DNA from: Rhizobium sp. BK313 | Lineage (GTDB): Bacteria > Pseudomonadota > Alphaproteobacteria > Rhizobiales > Rhizobiaceae | Assembly: GCF_014193655.1 (NCBI RefSeq) | Contig: NZ_JACHZQ010000002.1 | Span: 248,001-312,000 of the forward strand | Direction: 5' to 3' | Length of the DNA: 64,000 nt | In this document: positions 35,866 through 44,295 of the stretch, piece after piece | How the letters are laid out: the number at the start of each line of letters is the position of its first letter | Numbering within the stretch: the first letter of the stretch is position 1 | Notes under the pieces: generated by a model | Seen by the model: only the letters and a program-made list of their open reading frames with translations | Database searches by the model: none | Told to the model about the DNA's origin: nothing | Position numbers and translations under genes: made by a program

Positions 35866-36699
35866 TTACCAGGCTAGATCGGGCACGACATGGCGAAGGC
35901 TCTCGTCCTCGATATAGTCCGATGGTCGCTTCTGCCGCTTGCCCAAATCCGGCTTGTCGAATTTGATCCGCTCGTAGGGGATCGACTTGAGAAAATGCGA
36001 GATGCAATTGATACGCGCCCGCATTTTGTCGTCCGATGGGACGATCCACCATGGAGCATGCTCGGTGTCGGTCATTCGGATCATCTCGTCGTAGGCGCGT
36101 GTGTAATCCCACCAACGGCGGTAGGACTCCAGGTCCATCGGACTGAGTTTCCATTGCCGCACCGGGTCGTCGATTCTTCTGCGGAAACGGCGTTCCTGTT
36201 CCTCTTCGCTGACGGTGAGAAAATACTTAAGCAGAACGATGCCGCTTTCGACGATGGCGGCCTCGAAACGGGGAGCGAGTTCGAGGAAGCGACGGGCCTT
36301 CTTTTCCGGACAGAAGCCCATGACGCGATCGACACCCGGGCGGTTGTACCAACTGCGGTCGAAGATAACGACCTCTCCCGCTGCTGGAAGATGGGCGATA
36401 TAGCGTTGCATGTAGATCTGCGACTTTTCCCGATCGTTAGGCGCAGGTAGCGCGACCACTCGAAACACCCGCGGACTGACGCGTTCCGTGATGCGCTTGA
36501 TCATGCCACCCTTGCCGGCGGCGTCGCGGCCTTCGAATATGATGACGATGCGGGCGCCGGAGCTTTTGACCCACGCTTGCAGGTGGGCGAGTTCGACCTG
36601 TAACTTGCCGATCTCCTTTTCATATTTTTTGGTCTTCTTCTTCTTGCTTTCGCGGCTGTCTGCTTCTTCTGCGTGATCTGCATCATGCGCCTTGTTCAT
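35866..36699 (-). CDS. ppk2: Polyphosphate kinase 2
   Basis: 277 residues; CAAGGAGGGAAGTC precedes the ATG. Transfers phosphate between polyphosphate and nucleotides. Walker A is GRDAAGKGG, the lid and Walker B region is VVIFDRSWYNRPGVDRVMGF, and the conserved MQRYIAHLP and RRRIDDPVRQWKLSPMDLES segments are intact. Single PPK2 domain of class I length, with a lysine-rich N-terminal extension (KKKKTKK). Its start lies 17 bases inside the sulP gene, and its ribosome site is within sulP, so the two are translationally linked. Such a pairing of a polyphosphate enzyme with an anion transporter recurs in rhizobia. Confidence 0.95.
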   Translation of the reverse strand: MNKAHDADHAEEADSRESKKKKTKKYEKEIGKLQVELAHLQAWVKSSGARIVIIFEGRDAAGKGGMIKRITERVSPRVFRVVALPAPNDREKSQIYMQRYIAHLPAAGEVVIFDRSWYNRPGVDRVMGFCPEKKARRFLELAPRFEAAIVESGIVLLKYFLTVSEEEQERRFRRRIDDPVRQWKLSPMDLESYRRWWDYTRAYDEMIRMTDTEHAPWWIVPSDDKMRARINCISHFLKSIPYERIKFDKPDLGKRQKRPSDYIEDESLRHVVPDLAW

Positions 36700-38449
36700 G
36701 ACTTCCCTCCTTGGGTGACAACGTCAGTCCTTCCTCTCCGTCACGAGCAGGCATCTCGTCGCGCTCCTTCTGAAGACGGAAGGTCCGGATTGCGTACTCC
36801 TTGTCGTCAAAGAAATTTTCCGCTCCGATGTTCTCGGCAACGCCCGCGCGCTCAAGCAGCGCTTTGGCCTCAGCGTTCAGCTCCGCCACTCCAAAGACGA
36901 TGCCCCGCTCCCGCAAGGCCGAGTGCACGGCATCAAGTGCCAATGCCCCTGTGCTGTCGAGATGCACGATCGCGCTGCCATCGAGAACAAGGCAGCGAGT
37001 GTTCGCGGGGAGGTTCTGTGCAATGTCGCGTAGCCGCGTCCGCACATAATCGGCGTTGTAGAACAGGACACTCCCCTGGATGAGGCATATTGCTACGCCT
37101 TCGATCCCAGCAGCATCCGGAAACCGCCGCATATCGTAAAAGCCATCACGGCCAGGAATGCGCCCGACGAGCGCATCGCGGGGATACATCGTCTTGCGCA
37201 GGAGATAGATCAATGTCGCGACTATGGCGACGACCACGCCATTCAAGACTCCGAAGCTGATAGCGCCCCACATGGAGATCAACGCGAAGACGAACTCCAT
37301 TCGGCTAATTTGCCAAATCTTTCGGAGTTCGCGAACATCGATCAGGCCGATCGCAGCGGTCGCCAATATAGCGGCAAGAGCGGGAATGGGCAGGATGCGC
37401 AAGGCGCTATGCAGGAAGACCAGTGCCGCAATCAGCGTTGCCGCGGAGACCAAACCGGCTACCTGCGAGCGGCCGCCGATCGATAAATTGATGGCTGTTC
37501 TCGAATCCGACATGCTGATCGGAAAAGCCCCGAAGAGGCCCGGAGCAATGTTGGCGGCGCCCAAGCCGATCAGCTCCTGGTTGGCGTCAACTTCCTCGCC
37601 GGTACGCGTTCCAAAGCTGCGAGCAGTGACGATACCCGCACCAAAACTGACGAGGAAGACTGCGGCCGATCCCAGCGCGATCTTATCGAGCGGCATCTGC
37701 GAGATCGCAGGCAAGGAAAGCGATGGAAGCCCGCGCGGAATATCGCCGATCACGGCAATCCCTCGCCCCTGAAAATCAAAGAGGGCAGAAAGCAGACAGG
37801 ATACGACAACCACGAGCACGGGCCCTGGTATCCGAAAATGCATGATCTTTGCGACCCAGAGCAGGCAGAACATCGCAAGACCGAATAGCAACGATGGCCA
37901 GTGGATCAATGCGCTCTTACGAAGTATCTCGAGAGCCGGTGCCAGCAGCCCGTCCGATTCGATGCGCACGCCTGTGAAGCGGCTGATCTGGCCCACAAGG
38001 ATCGAAAGCGATACGCCGGCGAAGAAGCCGACCAGAATTGGTCGGGAGAGAAAATTCGCCAAAACGCCGAGGCGCAGGAGCCGAGCGGCAAAGCAGAAAC
38101 ATCCAACGCCCAGCGCAAGAGCGGCAGCGATTGCCACTCGATCAACCGGGGCGCCGGCTGGCAAAGTCGCGACCACCGCGCTCATCGCGGCGGCAAGCAC
38201 GGTCATTGTTGCAGCATCCGGTCCGACGACCAATAGCCGCGAGGGACCGAAAAGAGCATAGGCAATGGGACCGACTATGCTTGCGTAGATCCCCGTTTCC
38301 GGTGGGAGCCCTGCGATAGCGGGATAGGCTATGGCACTGGGCAGTCCGACCGCCGCGATCGACAGTCCGGCAGAGATATCGCTGCGCAGCCATTCGAAGC
38401 GAAACCCTTGCAGGCCTCGCAATAGGGGCACACGAAAACTGACCGCCAT
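36683..38449 (-). CDS. SulP family anion transporter with STAS domain
   Basis: 588 residues. Ten to twelve membrane helices with the SulP signature in the first third (LPSAIAYPAIAGLPPETGIYASIVGPIAYALFG, here split across two helices) and GANIAPGLFGAFPISMSDSRTAINLSIGGRS in the middle. The C-terminal 120 residues are a STAS domain (VLFYNADYVRTRLRDIAQNL; CLVLDGSAIVHLDSTGALAL) that regulates transport. Substrate could be sulfate, bicarbonate or a dicarboxylate. It follows a short reading frame with adjoining stop and start codons (TAG ATG), and overlaps ppk2 by 17 bases. Confidence 0.9.
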   Translation of the reverse strand: MAVSFRVPLLRGLQGFRFEWLRSDISAGLSIAAVGLPSAIAYPAIAGLPPETGIYASIVGPIAYALFGPSRLLVVGPDAATMTVLAAAMSAVVATLPAGAPVDRVAIAAALALGVGCFCFAARLLRLGVLANFLSRPILVGFFAGVSLSILVGQISRFTGVRIESDGLLAPALEILRKSALIHWPSLLFGLAMFCLLWVAKIMHFRIPGPVLVVVVSCLLSALFDFQGRGIAVIGDIPRGLPSLSLPAISQMPLDKIALGSAAVFLVSFGAGIVTARSFGTRTGEEVDANQELIGLGAANIAPGLFGAFPISMSDSRTAINLSIGGRSQVAGLVSAATLIAALVFLHSALRILPIPALAAILATAAIGLIDVRELRKIWQISRMEFVFALISMWGAISFGVLNGVVVAIVATLIYLLRKTMYPRDALVGRIPGRDGFYDMRRFPDAAGIEGVAICLIQGSVLFYNADYVRTRLRDIAQNLPANTRCLVLDGSAIVHLDSTGALALDAVHSALRERGIVFGVAELNAEAKALLERAGVAENIGAENFFDDKEYAIRTFRLQKERDEMPARDGEEGLTLSPKEGSHEQGA

Positions 38450-38671
38450 CTAGAGCCCCCTTTCGCGAGGGGGATTGGTCAAAACGGCCGGCTCCGCCGC
38501 CATAGCAGCGATCAGCCTCTGGAAGGTTCGAGGAACACGTAGTTCATCCAACTGCTCATCCTCGTCGTGGTCGGTGGCTACGATCTTAATGCGATGGCCG
38601 ACGCAGCGTGCGTAGCATCGCGTAACATCCCCCGTGCCGCCATCTGGCGACCGGGTGCCGCTTGCTGGCAA
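38450..38671 (-). CDS. Candidate small gene upstream of sulP
   Basis: A 73-residue frame ends with a TAG directly against the sulP ATG, which would give coupled translation. The C-terminal half (DEDEQLDELRVPRTFQRLIA) could be a helix; the N-terminal half (SGTRSPDGGTGDVTRCYA) looks random. The real start may be inside, for example at a GTG near 38628. I do not recognise it. Confidence 0.3.
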   Translation of the reverse strand: MPASGTRSPDGGTGDVTRCYARCVGHRIKIVATDHDEDEQLDELRVPRTFQRLIAAMAAEPAVLTNPPRERGL

Positions 38672-39467
38672 GCCGACCCAGATGCTGGCCGGAGCTGTTT
38701 TAGCCGGTGGTGTACGCTTGCAGCCTTTGGATCACCGAAGGTCATCCTTGTTCCACTCGGAATGGGATCACAGCGGCGTGGTGATCACCATTGATCTTGT
38801 TGGGGCATGATGACCGAACCGATGAGGACGACCGCGTGGCGAGAAAGTCCGTCCGCAAGGAAAAACGTATGCCTTGGCCAAGGCATGCGGGAAGGTAAGC
38901 CTTTACCGACAATAGGCAGCATGGAAGCGCGCGACATGCAAAGGGATGGCCACCCGTCGCCGATCCTTGCCACAGACAAGCGGCTCTTCTGACGGGACGG
39001 GCAGGTCTAGGCGGTGACTGGCCGTTGCGATAACGGTCCTAAAGTCCGCTCTGCGGACCGGCACGTTGCTCTTCTTGCTTCACTAAGGCGACAGCATCGG
39101 TTCGGCCGCAGAACACCTTCGTCAGCGGCGTCACCTTCGCGAAAAGAGACGCTTCCAGGCCCGCGGACTCGCCCGCCGCACCGCACCGCCGTAACTTCGT
39201 GTATGATACATTCAAAATACAACCACATGTAATATGATGATCGCGATCGGCAGTTCGAGCCGATGTATTTGGCGGGAACTGCGATGCGGTCGCCTGCAAG
39301 CCAGTCGGATATGGCAAGTGGCTTTTGTCGCGGTTTGGAGCCTGTTTCTCCACACACAGCCGATGCAAATCTGAAAGCGATGCAGGATCCAAAAGGAACT
39401 CCATCAAGCCGCTTTGCTGCGGGCGCAATCGGCGATTTGGGATCAGTCGCTATGGGGAGGCATCACT
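38672..39467. other. Intergenic region before the DUF3300 gene
   Basis: About 800 bases without a gene I can support. It contains an 18-base perfect palindrome (ATGCCTTGG and its complement, 38869-38886) of unknown role. The stretch 39200-39245 is AT-rich and is the probable promoter region of the DUF3300/DUF2950 pair. Short open frames on both strands show no protein-like features. Confidence 0.4.
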
Positions 39468-40901
39468 ATGGGGATGAAATTGCGAGAGTTTATCGTCGGC
39501 CTGTCGGCCATGTCATTCCTTGTGATGCAGGATCACCTTCCAGCCTATTCGCAAACATCCGCAAACAACCCGCCCAACCCGCCGGCGGCGCAAGCGGATG
39601 AAGAAGCGCCTGCGCAACTTTCTGACGACGAACTGGAAGTCCTCGTCGCACGTATCGCACTCTATCCGGACGAACTCGTAGCGGCGATCTCCGCAGCGTC
39701 GCTTTTCCCGCTTCAAATAGTCGAGGCTGGCCGCTTCCTGGAAGCAAGGAAAAAAAACGCGGATCTCAAACCGAAAAGTGATTGGGACGGCAGCGTTATC
39801 TCGCTGCTGAACTATCCCGACATCGTCAAGATGATGAGTGAAGACCTGGAATGGACGCAGGCGTTTGGCGATGCCCTGACGAACCAGCAGAAGGATGTGC
39901 TGATCGCTATCCAGCAGTTGCGCGACGAGGCCGTTGCCAAAGGCGTCATCAAGAGCGATGAAAAGATCACTGTTGTCACGGAAAACGACAACGTCATCAT
40001 TCAGCCGACCAATCCTGAAAAGATCTACGTTCCCCAGTATCCGCCGGAAATGCTTTATGAGCCCGGCTATGCGGCGCAGCCCATTTCCTATTATCCGGAT
40101 CCTTACCCGAACTATTATTATCCGGGTGCGACGTTCTTCGCAGCGGCGTTGACCGGCGTTGCGTGGGCTGCAGCCGTCAACTGGGATAACTGGGGAGTAT
40201 GGGGCGGCAACTGGCGCGGGGACGTCGATGTCGACTGCAACAATTGCTTCAACAACAGGAATTTCAACGGCAAGGTCAAATGGAACGACATCGACTGGAA
40301 GAATGTGGATCGCAGCAAACTGAACATTGACCGGGATCAACTTGCAAAAATAGACAGGTCGACGATCAGAAATAATCTCCAGTCCGAAGGCCGCAACGAC
40401 TTGCGCAATCGGGCACAGAATCTCAATCGAGAACGCGCTGGTCCCGCAGCTGATCGCGTCAACCGCGCAGCGGACGTGCGTAGGGATACAATGCAAGGTC
40501 TGAAGCAGCGGCCGGCGGCACGACCCGCAGAGGGCGCCAACCGACAGGCCATTGCCGATCGAGCGCAGAACCGGCCGCAGCAGGCACAAGGCGCCAACCG
40601 CGTTAAACAAGCGGCAGCCGCTCGTCCGAACAAGCAGAAGCTGGCCTCCAGACCTGATGCCAGAGGTCGGCAGCCTTCGGCGCTTGGCAATGTCTCACCG
40701 GGCCGCCGGGAGCAGATAGCGTCCCAGCGCGGCCGTCAGAGCATGGGGGCCGCCAATCGCTCGGCCCCGAGATCAATGAACCGCGGTGGCGGCGGCCCTA
40801 GACCATCGGCGCATCGCGGCGGCGGACATCGTCCGATGCCGAGCGGAGGCAGGGGCGGCGGCAGAGGCGGCGGCGGCGGCAGAGGTGGTGGCCGCAGGTA
40901 G
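39468..40901 (+). CDS. Exported DUF3300 protein with Arg/Gly-rich tail
   Basis: 477 residues from ATG 39468 behind GGGGAGG. Signal peptide to about residue 26. The DUF3300 core (about 45-260) is clear: LVARIALYPDELVAAISAAS, DWDGSVISLLNYPDIVKMMS, DLEWTQAFGDALTNQQKDVL, and IYVPQYPPEMLYEPGY, the last being a proline/tyrosine turn. A tryptophan-rich cluster (NWDNWGVWGGNWRGDVD) and a cysteine pair (DCNNCFN) follow. The last 180 residues are disordered, rich in Arg, Ala and Gln, ending in a run of Gly-Arg repeats (SGGRGGGRGGGGGRGGGRR). It precedes DUF2950 by 27 bases, a frequent pairing. Confidence 0.85.
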   Translation: MGMKLREFIVGLSAMSFLVMQDHLPAYSQTSANNPPNPPAAQADEEAPAQLSDDELEVLVARIALYPDELVAAISAASLFPLQIVEAGRFLEARKKNADLKPKSDWDGSVISLLNYPDIVKMMSEDLEWTQAFGDALTNQQKDVLIAIQQLRDEAVAKGVIKSDEKITVVTENDNVIIQPTNPEKIYVPQYPPEMLYEPGYAAQPISYYPDPYPNYYYPGATFFAAALTGVAWAAAVNWDNWGVWGGNWRGDVDVDCNNCFNNRNFNGKVKWNDIDWKNVDRSKLNIDRDQLAKIDRSTIRNNLQSEGRNDLRNRAQNLNRERAGPAADRVNRAADVRRDTMQGLKQRPAARPAEGANRQAIADRAQNRPQQAQGANRVKQAAAARPNKQKLASRPDARGRQPSALGNVSPGRREQIASQRGRQSMGAANRSAPRSMNRGGGGPRPSAHRGGGHRPMPSGGRGGGRGGGGGRGGGRR

Positions 40902-40928
40902 AGGGATGTTTTTTGGAGGAGGCATGCG

Positions 40929-41876
40929 ATGAGAACCACGCGCGGAATGCAGCTAGCCGCATTGATCATCGGGGCTTCAGTCTTCGCCCTCTCGAGCTGG
41001 CAGGTCGGCGAGGCACAGAACCGGCAAAGACTCGCGAGCTTCGCGTCAGACAGCAAGCCGCCAGAGTTCGACCAGCCGGCGCAGGCCGTCGATCGCTTCA
41101 AGGCGATCTTGGCTTCCGGTGATGTCGATGGTCTGGCGCAATTGCTGGGACTCAGCGCGGCGAAATTGAGGGCGAGTAACGAAGCCATGACCGCGTTTGG
41201 TCTTATCAAGGAGGGTGCGGCGAGGCAGATTGCCCTGCAAGATATCTGGGATCGCAGGATCATTCTTGTCGGAGACAAGCTATGGCCGCTGCCGTTTCCC
41301 CTGGTCAAACGGGAAGACGGGAAATGGGCTTTCGATACGCGAGCCGGTCTCGAAGAGATTCTCAATCGGCGCATCGGTGAAAACGAGCTGCAAACCATTC
41401 AGACGATGCACGACTACGTCCAAGCCCAGCACGTTTACGCAAGCGAAGACAGAAATGGCGACGGCATACATGAGTATGCCCAGGTGTTGATAAGCGGCAA
41501 AGGCAAAAAAAACGGGCTCTATTGGCCAGCCGAGACCGAAGAGGACGAAAGTCCCGCCAGCAGCTTGATCGAAAATGCGGCGTTCGGAAAGGCCCTCAAG
41601 GGCGAAGGTTACTTCGGCTACCGGTACCGCATCCTCACCGGCCAGGGCCCCAATGTTTTCGGAGGTCGGCACAGCTATGTGGTCAACGGCCACATGACCG
41701 ATGGCTTTGCGCTTATTGCCTGGCCGGTCAAATATCGTGAAACAGGCGTACAGACCTTCATCATCAGCGACCAGAGCGTGATCTACGAACGCGACCTGGG
41801 AGAGAATACGCCTGCGCTCGCCGAATCCATCAAGGAATTTAATCCAGACCACAACTGGTCTGTTGTTGCCGAGTGA
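40929..41876 (+). CDS. Exported DUF2950 protein
   Basis: 315 residues; TTTTTTGGAGGAGGC precedes the ATG. Signal peptide ends near VGEA at residue 29. The DUF2950 features run throughout: FDQPAQAVDRFKAILASGDV, a central RRIGENELQTIQTMHDYVQA, GLYWPAETEEDESPASSLIE, and HSYVVNGHMTDGFALIAWPV close to the end. The family is found together with DUF3300 in envelope-linked operons but no biochemical role is established. Its last 38 bases overlap the end of the convergent CYTH gene. Confidence 0.85.
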   Translation: MRTTRGMQLAALIIGASVFALSSWQVGEAQNRQRLASFASDSKPPEFDQPAQAVDRFKAILASGDVDGLAQLLGLSAAKLRASNEAMTAFGLIKEGAARQIALQDIWDRRIILVGDKLWPLPFPLVKREDGKWAFDTRAGLEEILNRRIGENELQTIQTMHDYVQAQHVYASEDRNGDGIHEYAQVLISGKGKKNGLYWPAETEEDESPASSLIENAAFGKALKGEGYFGYRYRILTGQGPNVFGGRHSYVVNGHMTDGFALIAWPVKYRETGVQTFIISDQSVIYERDLGENTPALAESIKEFNPDHNWSVVAE

Positions 41877-42402
41877 GGTCTGTCACATCCTCAAGAGCCA
41901 AGACATCGTCGACCTTGGGCAGGCGGGACTGAATCAACAGATTGTCTGTCGTTGTCGCAAGAGCCCGGTTCGAATATCGTGGATCTCCGGTGACTTCCCG
42001 TCCCAGCCAACGTGGCAACACTGGCCTATCCGTCTCGCTCAACATTTCGATTTCGGCGATTGTCAACCCGGCATGCGCACCGTGGAAGACGTCGATTTCC
42101 CAGACGAATCCGCCTATGGGCACCTTATAGCGGGACTTCTCGATGACCGTTCCGACGACGCGTTCAAGCAGTTCCTCCGCCTCGCGACGCGGAATGCGGT
42201 ATTCGAATTCGTCGCGAACCATCCCTTGTCGCCCGAACTTGACTGTCAGGAAAGCGGAGCGCCCGTCGACCACGCGGATGCGAACCGATTTGTCGGCGTC
42301 GGATAGGAGATATCCCTGCCGCAATTCACTGGGCCCAAGCGCTTTGCCGCGCCACTTGTCGTTTCGGACAAGAAATTTCCGCTCGATCTCTCTTGTCCTC
42401 AT
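41839..42402 (-). CDS. CYTH domain protein (inorganic triphosphatase family)
   Basis: 187 residues. The CYTH hallmark EIERKFLV is at the very start (ATG 42402), followed by the alternating charged strands that line the triphosphate tunnel: QGYLLSDADKSVRIRVV, LTVKFGRQGMVRDEFEYRIP, KSRYKVPIGGFVWEIDVFHG, LTIAEIEML. Members hydrolyse inorganic triphosphate or, rarely, act as adenylate cyclase CyaB; the short single-domain form without a CHAD domain is typical of triphosphatase. A TTG at 42414 would extend it by four residues. It overlaps the DUF2950 gene tail to tail. Confidence 0.88.
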   Translation of the reverse strand: MRTREIERKFLVRNDKWRGKALGPSELRQGYLLSDADKSVRIRVVDGRSAFLTVKFGRQGMVRDEFEYRIPRREAEELLERVVGTVIEKSRYKVPIGGFVWEIDVFHGAHAGLTIAEIEMLSETDRPVLPRWLGREVTGDPRYSNRALATTTDNLLIQSRLPKVDDVLALEDVTDLTRQQQTSCGLD

Positions 42403-42534
42403 GAGTTGTCCCAATCTCTCATACTATCGGTTTTCAGAGCGGCAACACTTACGCGAATCCCGCTATTTCAAACCAACCGAGAAAGCTGAGCATCAGGCGC
42501 CCGCTTTGCGTAGGCGTTGAGACTTAGGCAGATA

Positions 42535-43005
42535 TCAGACGACGGGCGCCTCCCAATTCAGGAAGAAGCCAATATCGCCCGGCACTCCATTTGGGAAATT
42601 GATGACCGCCGCGGTCAGGCCGTAACCCTGCGGACGGGCCACCTCATTGAAAAGATCGTACAAATCTTTTGCTTTGCCTTGGAGGGTCGACGGCCAGTCG
42701 GGGTTGTGGCTGTTGATGGCGCGGCCGCTATCGGTGCAAAAGTCGGATGGAAAGCTGTAGATCAGGGCTTCGACCTTTCCATCGGCCACAGCCTTCATGA
42801 CCACCCGGCGAATGATCTCCCGCTCTTTGTCGCTAATGTGTTTTCGAAAGAAGTCTTCGATAAACTCCGCATGTTTTTCGGCTTCACGTGATCTGATCTT
42901 CTCGTCACGTTGCATCTCTACGAGCTGCAACTCAAGCGCTCGCTTGCGCAATTCTTCCGCGCTGATCATCGAAGGACGAGGATCGGATTTGTCCTCTCCG
43001 GCCAT
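42535..43005 (-). CDS. Conserved hypothetical protein
   Basis: 156 residues; GTGGAGGGTAACATC precedes ATG 43005. First third is a charged helix (AEELRKRALELQLVEMQRDE), which may be a coiled coil. The middle has AVADGKVEALIYSFPSDFCT and the rest is SHNPDWPSTLQGKAKDLYDL followed by NFPNGVPGDIGFFLNWEAPVV. I do not recognise a named family, but similar proteins with the GDIGFFLNW ending are common in alphaproteobacteria. Cytoplasmic; single transcription unit. Confidence 0.65.
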   Translation of the reverse strand: MAGEDKSDPRPSMISAEELRKRALELQLVEMQRDEKIRSREAEKHAEFIEDFFRKHISDKEREIIRRVVMKAVADGKVEALIYSFPSDFCTDSGRAINSHNPDWPSTLQGKAKDLYDLFNEVARPQGYGLTAAVINFPNGVPGDIGFFLNWEAPVV

Positions 43006-43306
43006 GATGTTACCCTCCACTTGTTTAGAGGATAATAGAACAGGCAAACTGAACATCGTAGTAAAATACGGTAGATGGCTGGTAAGTTACAGTAGGATAC
43101 CCTCGATGGTGGGTCCCGGCGTCAGCGCCGGGGCCATCAGATGCGGATTGCGCCCTTGCCTACCCATGCGCATCAACTTGCCGGCAATCATGAACAGTGT
43201 TCACTGAAGCACGTTCGGCAAACTTGAGCGTGAGGGTTTCAACGTCTCATGCTCAAGTTGCCAACCGACAGAAACTACTGAATGTAAGCGGCCACCGTCA
43301 TCTCAA
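43006..43306. other. Intergenic spacer
   Basis: Three hundred bases between two minus-strand genes. A GC-rich inverted repeat (CCCGGCG-tcag-CGCCGGG, around 43114-43131) could fold, but it has no T-run. No coding frame is supported. Confidence 0.4.
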
Positions 43307-43864
43307 TCAAATGAGAAGCAGTTCGTTCGTCGTGTCATCCTGGTAGGTCGAGGCGAACAGGGAACCGAAGTCCGGAAGCTGTGGTGGCTGTGCCTTCATC
43401 GTTGTCTCAAACTGGCTCTCCGTCAGCGACCCCGAACCTGTCGTATCCAGACTATCGAACAGATTTGTGGCTCGCTCCTCGCTCACGTCGGACGGACGCG
43501 CGGCGACAAATTCCGCTTGGCTGACGTTGCCGTCGCCATCCGTATCCATCGCGGAGAACATGCTGGAGATCTGGTCGTCGTTCGGCGGCTCTCCAGAAGG
43601 CGGCGCCGGCGGCTGTCCACCCGACTGCATGGCGCTTGCCAACTGATCTTCCGTCAGCGATCCGCTATTGCTGGTGTCAAAGCTTTCAAACAGCGTAGCA
43701 GCCTGATCTTCGCTCACATCGGATGGCCTAGCGGCGATGAATTCCTGCTCGCTGATGCTGCCATCGTTATTCGTGTCCATCGCACTGATCATGTTGCGCT
43801 GACCATCATCCTGACTGTCGCCGTTAGAAGACTGCTGAGCAGCCGATGTGCTGCTGGCGGACAT
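43307..43864 (-). CDS. EF-hand calcium-binding protein with four loops
   Basis: 185 residues with four EF-hand loops at about 30-41 (DTNNDGSISEQE), 63-74 (DTSNSGSLTEDQ), 107-118 (DTDGDGNVSQAE) and 140-151 (DTTGSGSLTESQ). Loops 1-2 and 3-4 are two copies of one 77-residue unit, each with AARPSDVSE. Loops 1 and 3 have all oxygen ligands plus the final glutamate; loops 2 and 4 end in Q instead of E, so their affinity is probably lower. No signal peptide is visible. There is no Shine-Dalgarno sequence; a hairpin sits 8 bases upstream of the ATG, which is unusual (see findings). Confidence 0.8.
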   Translation of the reverse strand: MSASSTSAAQQSSNGDSQDDGQRNMISAMDTNNDGSISEQEFIAARPSDVSEDQAATLFESFDTSNSGSLTEDQLASAMQSGGQPPAPPSGEPPNDDQISSMFSAMDTDGDGNVSQAEFVAARPSDVSEERATNLFDSLDTTGSGSLTESQFETTMKAQPPQLPDFGSLFASTYQDDTTNELLLI

Positions 43865-43871
43865 GCAAGGA

Positions 43872-43911
43872 AACGCCCGGCAGGCTTATGCCGGGCGTTG
43901 TTGCCTTTTTT
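43872..43911 (+). terminator. Strong hairpin with T-run upstream of the EF-hand gene
   Basis: AACGCCCGGCA (43872-43882) and TGCCGGGCGTT (43889-43899) form an 11-base perfect stem with a six-base loop, followed on the plus strand by GTTGCCTTTTTT. As a terminator it would act on plus-strand transcription, but no plus-strand gene ends before it. In the EF-hand message it is a 5' hairpin next to the start codon. Confidence 0.6.
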
Positions 43912-44264
43912 CAACGCATAGACGCGAGCGTAGCCATATTGGCAACACGGAGCTTCGGCCAGCAGTCCAGCAGGCGCTGAGATCTGAACTTCGCTCATAA
44001 AATCGGTTGGATATCCGCGAGCAGACCAAAGTCTCGCCGAACAGTTCAATGCGATCGCGATACAAGGAACTATCCTTCGGTAGTGCCCGCCCTCATCCTT
44101 GAACCAATCGATTGCAACCGCACTCTCCTCCTAGGCTTCTGAACGAGTGTAAACCCGACGGGTGGACGATGGAATGACGTTGCTCTGAAATGGAGCGAGC
44201 TCTTCATCGGACGATGATTTGAAAAAAACACGGATGAAGTTTATCTGAGTTTTGGCTTGCAGGC
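43912..44264. other. Intergenic region before the Rrf2 gene
   Basis: No supported gene. Composition becomes AT-rich after 44200, which is probably the promoter area of the Rrf2 regulator. The short open frames are not protein-like. Confidence 0.4.
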
Positions 44265-44295
44265 CATAACACGGACTGATACAGTCCGTGTTATG
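44265..44295. promoter_or_regulatory. 31-bp palindrome ending at the Rrf2 start codon
   Basis: The arm CATAACACGGACTG (44265-44278) is mirrored exactly after an ATA loop by its complement (44282-44295), whose last three bases are the gene's ATG. A 14-base perfect arm is far beyond chance and fits a dimeric Rrf2 autorepressor site; as RNA it would also hide the start codon in a hairpin. Confidence 0.75.

Noticed and set aside
39029..39050. ATAACGGTCCTAA resembling a conserved 23S rRNA segment
   Set aside because: The match is about a dozen bases with no flanking rRNA similarity.
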